The position numbers and the translations under genes are program-made. 64,000 nt of DNA from Anaerolineales bacterium UBA5195. GTDB lineage: Bacteria; Chloroflexota; Anaerolineae; Anaerolineales; Villigracilaceae. The stretch covers positions 216,897 through 280,896 of the forward strand of contig DHVZ01000073.1 in the NCBI GenBank assembly GCA_002412925.1. Direction: 5' to 3'. Below the pieces are notes generated by a model. The model was given only the letters and a program-made list of their open reading frames with translations, was not told the origin of the DNA and ran no database searches. Position 1 is the stretch's first letter. Each line of letters opens with the position of its first letter. Of this stretch, positions 1 to 8,805 are shown in pieces.

Positions 1-739
1 CAACAGTGGGAACACCCGTTTCGTCAAGGAAAAACAACTCAGGGTTTGCCCAGGCGTCAGACGAATCCATCGCCACAAAAATGGGGATGTCACCAATTAT
101 CTGGAGTCCTTTTTCGTGGACGTAGGTCCGCAGATCATTCCATTGGCGGAAAAACAGGAACTGGCGGAATTGCTGGCGCGCGATGGAATCGGCATATGCC
201 TGCCGGGCTTTGTCCAGGGCGGCTTTCTGGCGCTTGCGTTGGGCCTTCGGCCACTCGTTCCAGGCCACGCCCCCATTGGCATCTTTGAGCGCCATGAACA
301 GGGCGAAATCATCCAGCCAGGAGGCGTTTTCCAAACGGAAGGTCTCGAATTCAGCGTGGACGGGGCCGCGCGACATGGTCTCGAAGCGCCGGTAAGCCCT
401 GTCAAGTAGACCCGGCTTCCAGTGATAGAGTCCGCCAAAGTCCACATGGCTGGGGTCCCAGGCGGGCAGATCAGAAAGGTCATCACGGGTCAGGAGACCC
501 TGCTCCAACAGGAGATCAGGGCTGACGAGATAAGGATTTCCGGCGAAAGCAGAAAAACATTGGTAGGGCGAATCGCCATAGCCAGTGGGGCCGAGCGGCA
601 GCACCTGCCAGAGTTTACAGCCAGAATCAAACAGGAAGTCAATAAAACGATAGGCCTGCGGGCCAAGGTCCCCTACGCCATAGGGGCCGGGAAAACTGGT
701 GGGATGCAAAATCATACCGGAACTGCGCTTGAAAGACAT
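1..739 (-). CDS. malQ: 4-alpha-glucanotransferase (amylomaltase), N-terminal part
   Basis: The minus strand reads from an ATG at 739 to the window edge without a stop, so about 246 N-terminal residues are seen. The start MSFKRSSG and the following MILHPTSFPGPYGVGDLG match the first strand and loop of GH77 amylomaltases, and WQVLPLGPTGYGDSPYQ follows as in MalQ. The family transfers alpha-1,4-glucan segments between maltodextrins in the cytoplasm. A GAGG ribosome site lies about 8 nt before the ATG. It starts 34 nt after the end of glgA on the same strand, so the two are probably co-transcribed for glycogen/maltodextrin metabolism. The catalytic Asp/Glu residues lie outside the window. Confidence 0.9.
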   Translation of the reverse strand, partial: MSFKRSSGMILHPTSFPGPYGVGDLGPQAYRFIDFLFDSGCKLWQVLPLGPTGYGDSPYQCFSAFAGNPYLVSPDLLLEQGLLTRDDLSDLPAWDPSHVDFGGLYHWKPGLLDRAYRRFETMSRGPVHAEFETFRLENASWLDDFALFMALKDANGGVAWNEWPKAQRKRQKAALDKARQAYADSIARQQFRQFLFFRQWNDLRTYVHEKGLQIIGDIPIFVAMDSSDAWANPELFFLDETGVPTV

Positions 740-773
740 GAAAATAACCTCGGTGTCTGTTGTGATGCGGATT

Positions 774-2198
774 TCAGCGCTGGAGCAGCGCCTGGTAAAG
801 ATCGGCATACTGGCGGGCGGAAACCAGCCAGGAAAAATCCCCGGCCATGCCAGCTTTCTGAATGGCCTGCCAGGCTTCACGCTTCTCAAAAGTCTTGATG
901 GCCCGGCGCAACGCCCCGACCATAACAACCGGTGAAGCAACCGTGAACAGGTATCCAGAAATTTTATCGGCGATGGTATCGCGCAGGCCGCCGGTGGCGC
1001 GCGCCACCGGGACATTTCCATAGCGCATGGCAATCAATTGGGCCAGCCCGCAGGGTTCATAGAGCGAAGGCATCAGCAACATATCCGCGCCGCCGTAAAT
1101 CTGGCGCGACAGTTTCGCATCGAAACGGATGACAGCCCGGGCGCGTTTTGGGAAGTCGCTTTCCAGGAGACGCGCGTTGGCTTCAATTTCCGGATTGCCC
1201 GTTCCCAACAAAATGGCCTGCCAGCCCAACTTGGGAATGAGCCGCAAAGCCTCGATGGCAATATCGACCCCTTTTTGCCGATCCATCCGTGTGACCATCG
1301 CCAACAACGGGATAGATTCATCCACTTCAAGTCCAAACTCGGTCTGAAGGAATTTTTTCGTGGCAGCGCGCCCGGCAAGATTCTCGCTGGAAAATGGCTC
1401 GATCAAGGCCGCGTCGCTCTGTGGATTCCAGAGAGACAGATCAATGCCATTGACAATACCCGTTATGCTTTCATGGCGCGAGAAGAGGAAGTCTTCCAGG
1501 CCGCAACCATAATCCGGGGTTTGGATCTCTTCAGCATAGGATGGGGAAACTGTCGCAATTTCATCAGCCGCCCACAGGCCAAGCGGCAGCGGCGCATGCC
1601 TAGCCCACCAGGGCAGCGCCAGATCATCAACCGGCGGCAAACCGTATGCAGTCAGCGCCGCTTCAGAACCTGCGCCCATGTAACACAGGTTGTGCACCGA
1701 AAGAATCGTTTTGACGCCCATCCAGAACGGATCAGATTGCATGCGCCGGATGGCATAGGGCGCAACCGCTGTGTGCCAGTCGTTGGCGTGGACGATGTCC
1801 GGGCGCCAGTCGAGGCGGCGGGCCAGTTCCAGCGCCGCCAACGTGAAAAAGATGAATTTTTCGCCGTCCACGGCAGCGTCACTCTCGTAGACTTTGAGCG
1901 TCTGGCTAAATGGGCTGCCCGAAACCAGGTAGACCGGCAAGCCATTCAAATTGGTCCGAAAGACCTGCACCGGGATTTCTTCTCCCGCGCGTGAAACCGT
2001 AAAAACAGCCTCGTGCCGCAAGCTGAGATTCTCGGTGCGAATGGCCGTATGGAAAGGAATCACCAGGCGCACATCCAAATCCCTGCCAAGTTCGCGCAAA
2101 GCTTTGGGGAGCGACCCGGCGACATCCCCCAGTCCGCCCACTTTGACAAAGGGGTCGGCTTCGGATGCAAGGAATAATATTTTCAATGGCGTAGACAT
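774..2198 (-). CDS. glgA: glycogen synthase (GT5)
   Basis: 474 residues, the usual GlgA length. The N-terminus has the ADP-glucose-binding KVGGLGDVAGSLP motif of GT5 synthases. The C-terminal Rossmann half has MVTRMDRQKGVDI, the active-site segment SLYEPCGLAQL and the ATGGLRDT loop. The enzyme extends alpha-1,4-glucan chains from a nucleotide-sugar donor in the cytoplasm. malQ follows after 34 nt. No Shine-Dalgarno is visible before the ATG; a TAAAAT -10 box ends only 6 nt upstream, so the mRNA may be leaderless. The terminator of the upstream MerR gene lies directly before this promoter, so glgA starts its own transcript. Confidence 0.93.
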   Translation of the reverse strand: MSTPLKILFLASEADPFVKVGGLGDVAGSLPKALRELGRDLDVRLVIPFHTAIRTENLSLRHEAVFTVSRAGEEIPVQVFRTNLNGLPVYLVSGSPFSQTLKVYESDAAVDGEKFIFFTLAALELARRLDWRPDIVHANDWHTAVAPYAIRRMQSDPFWMGVKTILSVHNLCYMGAGSEAALTAYGLPPVDDLALPWWARHAPLPLGLWAADEIATVSPSYAEEIQTPDYGCGLEDFLFSRHESITGIVNGIDLSLWNPQSDAALIEPFSSENLAGRAATKKFLQTEFGLEVDESIPLLAMVTRMDRQKGVDIAIEALRLIPKLGWQAILLGTGNPEIEANARLLESDFPKRARAVIRFDAKLSRQIYGGADMLLMPSLYEPCGLAQLIAMRYGNVPVARATGGLRDTIADKISGYLFTVASPVVMVGALRRAIKTFEKREAWQAIQKAGMAGDFSWLVSARQYADLYQALLQR

Positions 2199-2204
2199 GC
2201 GCTT

Positions 2205-2210
2205 ATTTTA
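2205..2210 (-). promoter_or_regulatory. putative -10 box of glgA (leaderless)
   Basis: TAAAAT read on the minus strand, 6 nt from the glgA ATG. No convincing -35 box is seen about 17 bp upstream, where the merR terminator stem lies. The assignment rests on the -10 match and the absence of a ribosome site. Confidence 0.35.
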
Positions 2211-2212
2211 CA

Positions 2213-2247
2213 TTAAAAACATAGGGCGGGATGCTCTCCCGCCCTAT
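2213..2247 (-). terminator. terminator after the MerR-family gene
   Basis: Perfect 11-bp stem (ATAGGGCGGGA at 2221-2231 with its complement at 2237-2247) and a 5-nt loop, followed on the minus strand by GTTTTTAA. It lies directly behind the MerR-family gene and just ahead of glgA. Confidence 0.75.
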
Positions 2248-2253
2248 CAACTT

Positions 2254-3069
2254 TCAGGTCTTGTCGACCGGGAACTGGATCTCCGTCACAGTCTCGGGGT
2301 CCGTTTGGCTGCCGTTCCGCCCGGGCTGCAGATAGATCTCCCGTTCCGGGCCATTGATGCGGTAGCCGTTGGCTTCCGTCCATTTAATCACAGCTTCAAT
2401 CGCCTGGCCCAGTTCAGTGTATGGGCCGCGATGAACAGCGCTGACAACTTCCACTGCGGGCAGAGTGTGGACGCGCACGCGTGGCGTTTCCGGCAGATCG
2501 GCAGTGATTGGCTCGGCAACCTCAGCATCGACATCGCACTCTTTATACTCTTCATCATGGTACATGGTGAAGCACGGCCCTGTTGGGCGAACGCGCTGGA
2601 CAGCGAGGTAGCCTTCCAGTTCGCGCCAGATACCACCCTGCTCGGCGTAGGTGGGAATCACATCCCGCACTGAAGCGACCTTGATAGGTTCAATTTTCTT
2701 GACAACAACATCAATCTTGTTCATGACATGCTCCTGTTCAATTTGTTTCAGCCGGGCCTCGACCCGCGCCAGGCGCTCCTGCTCCTGACTGACCCGCTGC
2801 TCGATCTCCGTTTTACGAAGTTTTAGCAACCCGCGTAACTGATCCGCAGTGACACTCTCGTTGAGCAGACGGCCAATCTGTTCGAGCGAGAAGCCCAAAT
2901 CTTTCAGGGCCAGGATGCGGTGCAAGCGGGAAAGCTGGTCAAAGGTGTAAGAGCGGTAGCCGGTGAAGTCGTCCACCTTTGCGGGGTGGAGCAAACCGAC
3001 CTCATCGTAATAGCGCAGGGTCTTGATGGATACCAGGCTGATGCGTGAAAAGTCTCCGATCCGGATCAT
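2254..3069 (-). CDS. MerR-family transcriptional regulator with GyrI-like effector domain
   Basis: 271 residues from the ATG at 3069. The N-terminus is a MerR winged helix (MIRIGDFSRISLVSIKTLRY, then YYDEVGLLHPA), followed by a coiled-coil dimer helix at about 80-120. The C-terminal half (VVKKIEPIKVASVRDVIPTY onward, ending EIYLQPG and TEIQFPV) looks like the GyrI/BmrR effector domain that binds small hydrophobic ligands. A TTG at 3084 in the same frame lies directly on the GGAGG and is too close to use; the ATG matches the family N-terminus, although its spacing of 15 nt from GGAGG is long. Such proteins activate promoters by DNA untwisting, often for drug efflux. No efflux gene is adjacent, so the target is unknown. 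Confidence 0.88.
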   Translation of the reverse strand: MIRIGDFSRISLVSIKTLRYYDEVGLLHPAKVDDFTGYRSYTFDQLSRLHRILALKDLGFSLEQIGRLLNESVTADQLRGLLKLRKTEIEQRVSQEQERLARVEARLKQIEQEHVMNKIDVVVKKIEPIKVASVRDVIPTYAEQGGIWRELEGYLAVQRVRPTGPCFTMYHDEEYKECDVDAEVAEPITADLPETPRVRVHTLPAVEVVSAVHRGPYTELGQAIEAVIKWTEANGYRINGPEREIYLQPGRNGSQTDPETVTEIQFPVDKT

Positions 3070-3138
3070 GTCGTTACTATACAACCTCCAGCGGCAGGAG
3101 AGTCAAGGGATTTGCGATTTTGGATTGAGGATTGAGGA

Positions 3139-4347
3139 TTAAGGAATAGTCGCGGCATCGAAACTTCCGGTGACACCGGTATCGATAACCTGGCTGGGCT
3201 GGCCAAGGCGGCGCAGACGCAGCTCAGACTCGTTCAAAAAGAGATAAGTGTCTACGTCCACCCAGGTGACACCCACGGCATAGGTCACATCGCTGAGCGG
3301 TGACTTATTATCATCCGCAGCCATCCAAACACGGCGCGGGTCGTCAATCCAGAAAAGCATCTTCTGCGAATCGGGTGTCCAGCCCAGAATGCCAAATTTT
3401 TCGCGGGCATATCCAAAATATGTCTTCTCAGCGGTGCTGGCGTCGATAACATGCAATTCAAGATTGCTGCCCTGTTCTTTGAGATACATCAATTTCGAAC
3501 CGTCTGGCGCGATGTAAGTCTCGCTGATCGAGGGTGGGGCGGCAGGGAACTCCGCCAATTGAGCCGGCTGTCCGCCCGAGGCCGTGATGAATAAAAAGCG
3601 CGCTGGGCTTCCGGCACTGCCAGGAATGACCGTTTTAAAGCCATAACCGTTGTCCATCCAGGCAATGCTCGGCAGATAATCCCCTGTAAGACCTTTCAAC
3701 GGCGAAAACTGGTAGGCAACTTGCGCACCTGTGCCGTCTGCCCGGGCAACGATGATTTTATCCGGCTGCACCAGGGCAACCTGGCTTCCATCAGGCGAGA
3801 AGGTAAATTCGCCGCCCTGCCCGGCGGGCAGCAGCGGCCCGATAGTATTCCCTTCAATATCAGCCAGGTTCAGGTCGAAGCGCGGCGCGCCATCGGAAGC
3901 AGCGCTGGTGAAATAGATTTTCTGATCGGTTGGGGCAAATTCGAACTGAAGCGGCAGCCCCCCTGCCTCCTCGAAAAGTTTACGCGGGTTTTGGCCGGAG
4001 CTTTCCATCGCCCAGAGTTCCGCGCCGCGCTGGAAAGCGATCAGCTTCCCTTCCGCCGAGAGCCGGGGGCGAGCATCCTGACCGCTGTTGGTAAGCTGCG
4101 AGGAGCCGCTTCCCGTCCAGACCCACAAATTGCCGGATTTTTCGTAAACGACCAGCAAGCCAGGGCTCCCCGCTGCCTCAGATGCCGAAACTGGCGGGGG
4201 TGTGGATACAGCGGCAGTTAGATTATCCGCCACCTGCGAGGCAACCGCATCCACCGGAGTAGCTAGCGAAGATGGTGCAGCTGGCGAGCAGGCAAAAATG
4301 CAAAGGGTCAGCAGAATGGCTGTCCCCAAGAGTAGAAATCGGTTCAA
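3139..4347 (-). CDS. lipoprotein with TolB/PD40-like beta-propeller
   Basis: 402 residues. The N-terminus is a lipoprotein signal: MNRFLL, a hydrophobic core, and the lipobox IFAC with Cys20. A Ser/Ala/Thr/Pro-rich linker reaches about residue 65. The rest contains propeller blade repeats such as RPRLSAEGKLIAFQRG, FSPDGSQVALVQ, IAPDGSKLMYLKEQG and GWTPDSQKMLFW, which resemble PD40/TolB repeats. It is therefore an extracytoplasmic membrane-anchored propeller, probably a binding or scaffold protein; no catalytic residues are recognised. It runs in the same direction as the small membrane protein upstream, with a 38-nt gap. The 3' end carries a short tandem GGATTGA repeat. Confidence 0.75.
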   Translation of the reverse strand: MNRFLLLGTAILLTLCIFACSPAAPSSLATPVDAVASQVADNLTAAVSTPPPVSASEAAGSPGLLVVYEKSGNLWVWTGSGSSQLTNSGQDARPRLSAEGKLIAFQRGAELWAMESSGQNPRKLFEEAGGLPLQFEFAPTDQKIYFTSAASDGAPRFDLNLADIEGNTIGPLLPAGQGGEFTFSPDGSQVALVQPDKIIVARADGTGAQVAYQFSPLKGLTGDYLPSIAWMDNGYGFKTVIPGSAGSPARFLFITASGGQPAQLAEFPAAPPSISETYIAPDGSKLMYLKEQGSNLELHVIDASTAEKTYFGYAREKFGILGWTPDSQKMLFWIDDPRRVWMAADDNKSPLSDVTYAVGVTWVDVDTYLFLNESELRLRRLGQPSQVIDTGVTGSFDAATIP

Positions 4348-4385
4348 TGGTAGACTCCGCGAGACAAAATCCCGCCAAGGGTGGT

Positions 4386-4616
4386 TTATCCGACCGGTCC
4401 CTGCTCATTCCCAGCGGGGCGAACAATCCAGTAGGCAATCGCGCCCAGGATCGGCATGCAGACAACCAGCATAACCCACAGCACGCGGGCTGTCTCGAGC
4501 ATGCTTTTCTTGCGTAAGTCAAACAAGACGATGGCGCTCAGCGTGAACCAGATCAGCGGGATCAGGCAATTCAATGCCATAAAAATGATGCGGCTGGTGT
4601 TAAAGGGAAAGTACAT
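4386..4616 (-). CDS. small PLDc_N-type membrane protein
   Basis: 76 residues from the ATG at 4616, chosen because a perfect GGAGG lies 6 nt upstream; a longer reading frame upstream lacks such a site. Two hydrophobic segments (about 9-29 and 42-63) flank the basic FDLRKKSMLETARVLW, and the C-terminus is PAGNEQ-like. This is the layout of the PLDc_N domain (phospholipase D nuclease N-terminal) found as stand-alone two-helix membrane proteins. The function of these proteins is not known. It precedes the propeller lipoprotein gene by 38 nt and may share its transcript. Confidence 0.7.
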   Translation of the reverse strand: MYFPFNTSRIIFMALNCLIPLIWFTLSAIVLFDLRKKSMLETARVLWVMLVVCMPILGAIAYWIVRPAGNEQGPVG

Positions 4617-4745
4617 CGCGGGCCTCCAGTTAGGGATTTGTTTTAGTGTAGCACAAAACAAAGCAAGGAATTGCAATGCTTGCCCCGCGAATCGGCAAAT
4701 TTTTCAACTCTGCGGGAATCTCCCTGGCAGGGTGACGGGAGCTCC

Positions 4746-6218
4746 CTAATTTTTTACCAGCATGAGAGCAATCCTGCTCTGCGTTTTTTCGGCCATGATT
4801 GTCACCATGACCATACGGGTTTCATCCTTCATAAAATACCAGGATGTCTGCCCCTTTTGCGTTGTTTCACTCACCTGTTTCCATCCATTTTTTTTCATGC
4901 CAGATTTGTAAAACTCGGCAGCTTGTTCGGCTGAAAGATTCGATGTAAATGTATACATCGTCATGCCCTGATTAACAGTGGTTGCCAGATCGCCGTTATT
5001 ATCTTCTAGAAAAGGAATATCCTCAGGAAAACCTTCAATCGTTAAGAACGGTAAAATCTGGCCAGGGGTTTCGACCGGAAACAATGGATTGCCAGGCGTA
5101 GGCTGGGAATTTTCTGCTTCAATGCTTGTGGGGAGAGCTGTGGGAGCGTTACTTCCAGCAGTGGCAACCAGGCGCGAGGCAAGATAAGTTCCCCCTCCGA
5201 GCAGGATACAGATTAGTAGCAGCCCAAGGGCAGCAGCAAGCGCAATCAAGGCAATTTTCCCGGTTTCCGACCCTTTTGCGGGTGAGGAGACAAGCACGGT
5301 CTTGCTGGAACTCTCCGGCTTAGGCAAAGGCGTGTCCGGGGTTTGAATGGTTTCTATCTCTGGTGGAATAGATGTCAAAAAGGTTCGCTCACTGCGCGCC
5401 AGTTTTTCGAGAGACTCTGCAAGCATCCCCATCTCCTGAAAGCGATCTCCCGCATTTTTTGCCAACGCCTTGAATAAAACTTGCTCAACCTCATCGGGCA
5501 AATCGGAGATAAATAACCTGGGACGAGGTAAAGGATCTTGAAGATGTTTTATCAACACCGCAGCAGGCGTATCGGCAGTGAATGGCCGGTGCCCCGTAAC
5601 CATCTCATAAAAAACAACGCCAAGTGAATAAATATCGGTCTGCGGAGATGAATTTCCCATCCACTGCTCTGGCGCCATGTAATCTGGTGTGCCAATCCCT
5701 ACTCCCGTAGCGGTTAGCTGGGTCGCCTCGCCGGATTCGAGGATTTTTGCAATCCCAAAATCAGAGAGGAGGGGCATACCAGAGTGGCTCATCAAAATGT
5801 TGGCAGGTTTCACATCCCGATGAATAATATTCAACTGGTGGGCATATTCCAAGGCTCTCGCGACGGGCGCCAAAATAGCAGCCGCTTCCTGATAGGGTAT
5901 GGGCTGGCCCGTTTTTTCCTTCAGTGTGCCGCCTGGCTCAAAAGGCATGACAAGATAGGGAATGCCTTCCTGCTCGCCATAATCCAATACTTTGAGGATA
6001 TAAGGATGGTCTAACTGTGCCAGCGCCCTGGCTTCGCGCCGAAAACGCAGGAGAAATCCGCTATCATCAGCTCCGCTGACATCCGTTCGGATGATCTTAA
6101 TCGCTATATAGCGTTCCAGGGTTGTATCATACCCCTTGTAAACAGAGGCCATGCCCCCCTGACCCAGCGGCTCGATGATGTGATACCGCCCAAGATATTG
6201 ACCGTTCAGATTGTTCAT
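4746..6218 (-). CDS. Hanks-type Ser/Thr protein kinase with one membrane segment and an external domain
   Basis: 490 residues. The kinase domain (about 12-275) keeps every key motif: glycine loop GQGGMASVY, Lys41 in AIKII, HRDVKPAN with Asp135 and Asn140, DFG at 153-155, and APEQW. A juxtamembrane Pro/Ser-rich stretch follows, then one transmembrane helix at about 325-350 (ALIALAAALGLLLICILLGG), a Thr/Pro linker and an external domain of about 110 residues starting near GFPEDIPFLEDNNGD. The external part is not a PASTA repeat and its ligand is unknown. It is expected to be an active transmembrane sensor kinase. It contrasts with the degraded kinase domain at 9516-11414. Confidence 0.93.
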   Translation of the reverse strand: MNNLNGQYLGRYHIIEPLGQGGMASVYKGYDTTLERYIAIKIIRTDVSGADDSGFLLRFRREARALAQLDHPYILKVLDYGEQEGIPYLVMPFEPGGTLKEKTGQPIPYQEAAAILAPVARALEYAHQLNIIHRDVKPANILMSHSGMPLLSDFGIAKILESGEATQLTATGVGIGTPDYMAPEQWMGNSSPQTDIYSLGVVFYEMVTGHRPFTADTPAAVLIKHLQDPLPRPRLFISDLPDEVEQVLFKALAKNAGDRFQEMGMLAESLEKLARSERTFLTSIPPEIETIQTPDTPLPKPESSSKTVLVSSPAKGSETGKIALIALAAALGLLLICILLGGGTYLASRLVATAGSNAPTALPTSIEAENSQPTPGNPLFPVETPGQILPFLTIEGFPEDIPFLEDNNGDLATTVNQGMTMYTFTSNLSAEQAAEFYKSGMKKNGWKQVSETTQKGQTSWYFMKDETRMVMVTIMAEKTQSRIALMLVKN

Positions 6219-6269
6219 TCGGGAACCTCGCTGAATAATCAGTCTCGCCTAGAAGACATACCCATCTTT

Positions 6270-6275
6270 ATTATA
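6270..6275 (-). promoter_or_regulatory. putative -10 box of the Ser/Thr kinase gene
   Basis: TATAAT on the minus strand, about 50 nt before the kinase ATG. The -35 region is not convincing, so this is a candidate only. Confidence 0.35.
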
Positions 6276-6382
6276 CAAACATTAAGTTCTCCGGATGATT
6301 AACAAATTGCAGGGTTTTTCGTGAAGATTACCGCAGCTTGGAGTCCTATCGCAGAGATTCCCGCAAAGCCAAATTCGGCCAA

Positions 6383-6417
6383 GAAAAACAAAAAACACCC
6401 TCATAAAGAGGGTGTTT
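6383..6417 (-). terminator. terminator after tRNA-His
   Basis: Perfect 10-bp stem AAACACCCTC (6393-6402) with GAGGGTGTTT (6408-6417), loop ATAAA; the minus-strand 3' side continues into a T-rich run. It begins 3 nt after the tRNA 3' end. Confidence 0.85.
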
Positions 6418-6420
6418 CAG

Positions 6421-6493
6421 GGCGGGCGATGGGTTTCGAACCCACAACATTCGCCTCCACAGGGCGACGCTCTGCCATTGAGCTACGCCCGCC
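6421..6493 (-). tRNA. tRNA-His (GTG)
   Basis: 73-nt cloverleaf on the minus strand. The acceptor stem has eight pairs, GGCGGGCG with CGCCCGCC, because of the extra G(-1):C73 pair that is diagnostic of bacterial tRNA-His. The D arm is GCTC/GAGC, the anticodon stem TCGCC/GGCGA with loop CTGTGGA, giving anticodon GTG, and the T arm contains TTCGAAA. CCA is not encoded. It lies 55 nt downstream of hisS on the same strand, followed at once by a terminator. Confidence 0.96.
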
Positions 6494-6548
6494 ATAAATT
6501 CGCATTCCCGATGTTCTTGGGAGTAGCGGCAAGATTATATCATCACCG

Positions 6549-7832
6549 TCACGCGCTTTCAAGGATTTTGCGTACCACTTTTACCACTTCAGCCCGCAAA
6601 ACGGTTTCCTGAGCGCCATTTTTGAGGTCTTTGACCGTCACCTTTCCAGCCGCAGCTTCATCCGGACCAACCACAATCACAACCTGCATGCCCATGCGGT
6701 CGCCAAACTTGAACTGTTTGGGCAGCTTGGCCGGTTCGGGGTAAGTCGTCACTTTCAGCCCGGCGGCGCGCAGGTCAGCAGCCAGGGCATAAGAATTCAT
6801 CCAGAGCGACTCGTCGAAAACGGTTACCAGCACCGGGGCAGGCGTGGGAACGAAAGGCGGGATTAACCCCTTTTCCTTTAGGATAATCCCGATAACCACA
6901 TCCCCCATCGCAAAACCCATGCCCGGGAGCGGGTCGCCGCCCACATCGCGGAGCAGGTTATCATAGCGGCCTCCACCCAAAATGGCGCGTCGCACAGAAC
7001 CAGACACGTCAAAGGCCTCGAAAACAGTGCCAGTGTAGTAGAGTAGTCCGCGCATGATGTTGGGATCGAATTTGACATAATCCTTGACCCCGAGCGCTTC
7101 GAGGGTCTTGAACGTTCGCGATAACTCGTCAGATTTCTGCCATAAATCATAATCCCCGAGAATCTGCTTCAGGCCCTCAAGCTGAGCCTGGCTGAGACCG
7201 ATTTCCAGCACATATTCATCCCATTTGGCGGCTTCAAGCTTGGCGCGGCGGTCAATTGCGCTGGAAACCTCCAGACGTTTCTCAACCGGGATGCCAAGGG
7301 CGTCAAATTGAGCCTCCATCAGGCGGCGATTATTGACGTAAATGGTGGCAAGCTGCGGGGTGAGTCCGCATAACTTCAAAAAGGTGGCGCCAATCGCGAT
7401 TAATTCGGCATCCGCCTCGGGGGAGTTGACTCCCAGGATGTCGATATTCCACTGAAAAAACTCGCGCGAGCGTCCGCGCTGGGGGCGCTCGTAGCGCCAG
7501 AATGGCCCAAAAGACCACCAGCGCACCGGGAAGGCCAGTTCGCCCTGTTTCTGGGCAATCATGCGCGCCAGGCTGGGCGTCAGTTCGGGACGCAGGGTGA
7601 TCAGGTCGCCGCCGCGATCAGGAAAAACGAAGGATTGCTCCTTGACAAGTTCCTCGCCCGATTTGGCCGCATACAGATCGATGGTTTCGAGAAAGGGTGC
7701 GTCCCATTCCTGATAGCCAAACATTTGCGAGGCCTGGCGGACCTTCTCATAGATAAAATTGCGCTGCGCCATCTCTTCAGGATAGAATTCGCGCGTACCC
7801 TTGACGGATGGAATGGTGGATTTAGAGGCCAT
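6549..7832 (-). CDS. hisS: histidyl-tRNA synthetase
   Basis: 427 residues, normal for class II HisRS. The N-terminus has KGTREFYPEE (motif 1 region), then TLRPELTPSLAR and FGPFWRYERPQRGRSREFFQ (motif 2), the HisRS-specific LLYYTGTVFEAF, and GGGRYDNLL with motif 3 near GMGFAMGDV. A C-terminal anticodon-binding domain (about 330-427) follows. It charges tRNA-His with histidine. The start MASKSTIP is preceded by GGAG at 6 nt. The substrate tRNA gene lies 55 nt downstream on the same strand. Confidence 0.96.
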   Translation of the reverse strand: MASKSTIPSVKGTREFYPEEMAQRNFIYEKVRQASQMFGYQEWDAPFLETIDLYAAKSGEELVKEQSFVFPDRGGDLITLRPELTPSLARMIAQKQGELAFPVRWWSFGPFWRYERPQRGRSREFFQWNIDILGVNSPEADAELIAIGATFLKLCGLTPQLATIYVNNRRLMEAQFDALGIPVEKRLEVSSAIDRRAKLEAAKWDEYVLEIGLSQAQLEGLKQILGDYDLWQKSDELSRTFKTLEALGVKDYVKFDPNIMRGLLYYTGTVFEAFDVSGSVRRAILGGGRYDNLLRDVGGDPLPGMGFAMGDVVIGIILKEKGLIPPFVPTPAPVLVTVFDESLWMNSYALAADLRAAGLKVTTYPEPAKLPKQFKFGDRMGMQVVIVVGPDEAAAGKVTVKDLKNGAQETVLRAEVVKVVRKILESA

Positions 7833-7895
7833 GATATACTCCGATTAAAAATACTCAAATCAAAATTCAGTCGCTGAATTTTAGGATTGGTGCGG

Positions 7896-7951
7896 TATAA
7901 TCCGAAACTAATGTGCGGAAGCGTACCCTTCGTGGCATAGGGCTTCCGCAC
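7896..7951 (+). promoter_or_regulatory. candidate promoter and leader hairpin of the methyltransferase gene
   Basis: A perfect TATAAT lies at 7896-7901 (weak -35). The predicted transcript begins near an inverted repeat: GTGCGGAAG (7913-7921) pairs with CTTCCGCAC (7943-7951), and an inner CCCT/AGGG pair continues the stem. The hairpin ends about 12 nt before the AGGAG ribosome site at 7962-7966. It could tune translation; no ligand-binding motif is recognised. Confidence 0.45.
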
Positions 7952-7972
7952 TCCAAATCGAGGAGAAAATAA

Positions 7973-8776
7973 ATGGAAATCAATTACCAGGAAACCAGCA
8001 AAGACCTGCTCAAACGCATCGACATTCACGAAAAATATGGGGCGCGGAACATTGACAAGTGGAACGTCGAAGTTCTCGACCCCCAGCCGGGCTACAAAAT
8101 CCTGGACGTAGGCTGCGGAGCTGGCAAACAGTGCTTCCTGTACAGCGATTATACTAAAGGAAAGGCCGATATCACAGGCGGTGATTTTTCAGAAGAATTG
8201 CTCGAAAAAGCTCGCGCGGCAAAAATCGAACGCGGCGACAAGAATGTCAACTTCCAGTTTCTGGATTTCAATAAGCCTTTTGCGTTTCCTGACAACACCT
8301 TCGACTTCGTCTCCAGCGCCTTTGCGATTTACTACGCTGCCGATTTACAATTCACTTTCAGCGAAGCGCACCGCGTGATCAAACCGGGCGGAAGCCTGTT
8401 TGTCACCGGCCCACTGCCTGAAAATAAGCAGATGTTCTACGAGATCATCAAGGAAGCCACCAACCAGGCCATCCCGCCCATGCCAGGCTCCAGCCGCTTC
8501 AAGGGCGATATTTTCAAGACCATCAGCAGCATTTTCGCCAAAACCGAACTGCTGACCTTTGAAAACCCGCTCACCTTCCCCGAAGTTGCGCCCTTCATCG
8601 ATTACGTCCGCGCTTCGCTGAGCGAAGACCGCAAACTGTGGACAAGCATGTTCAACGGCAAGGAAGAATACGAAGCGATGATCGGGAAAATTGAGCAGGT
8701 CGCCACCCGCTGGTTCGAGCGCGACGGCAAGCTGGTCATGACCAAAGTAGTTGGCGGAATCTTGGCAACGAAGTAA
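7973..8776 (+). CDS. class I SAM-dependent methyltransferase
   Basis: 267 residues with a clear AGGAG site 6 nt before the ATG. Motif I is ILDVGCGAGKQC (about 44-55), and the acidic second-strand end and NVNFQFLDFNKPFAFPDNTFDFV mark motifs II-IV of a Methyltransf_11-type Rossmann fold. HRVIKPGGSLFVTGPLP is the typical strand 5 segment. The C-terminal part (FEALTFPEV-like to the end) would form the substrate cap. The substrate cannot be deduced. The PIG-L deacetylase gene starts 29 nt downstream on the same strand, so both may act on the same metabolite. Confidence 0.85.
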   Translation: MEINYQETSKDLLKRIDIHEKYGARNIDKWNVEVLDPQPGYKILDVGCGAGKQCFLYSDYTKGKADITGGDFSEELLEKARAAKIERGDKNVNFQFLDFNKPFAFPDNTFDFVSSAFAIYYAADLQFTFSEAHRVIKPGGSLFVTGPLPENKQMFYEIIKEATNQAIPPMPGSSRFKGDIFKTISSIFAKTELLTFENPLTFPEVAPFIDYVRASLSEDRKLWTSMFNGKEEYEAMIGKIEQVATRWFERDGKLVMTKVVGGILATK

Positions 8777-8805
8777 TTTGTGTCGAGCCGCGCCATAGGT
8801 ATTTT

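Noticed and set aside
1038..1994. Open frame of 318 residues on the plus strand
   Set aside because: It is the antisense reading of glgA, whose protein is clearly conserved; composition is basic and unstructured.
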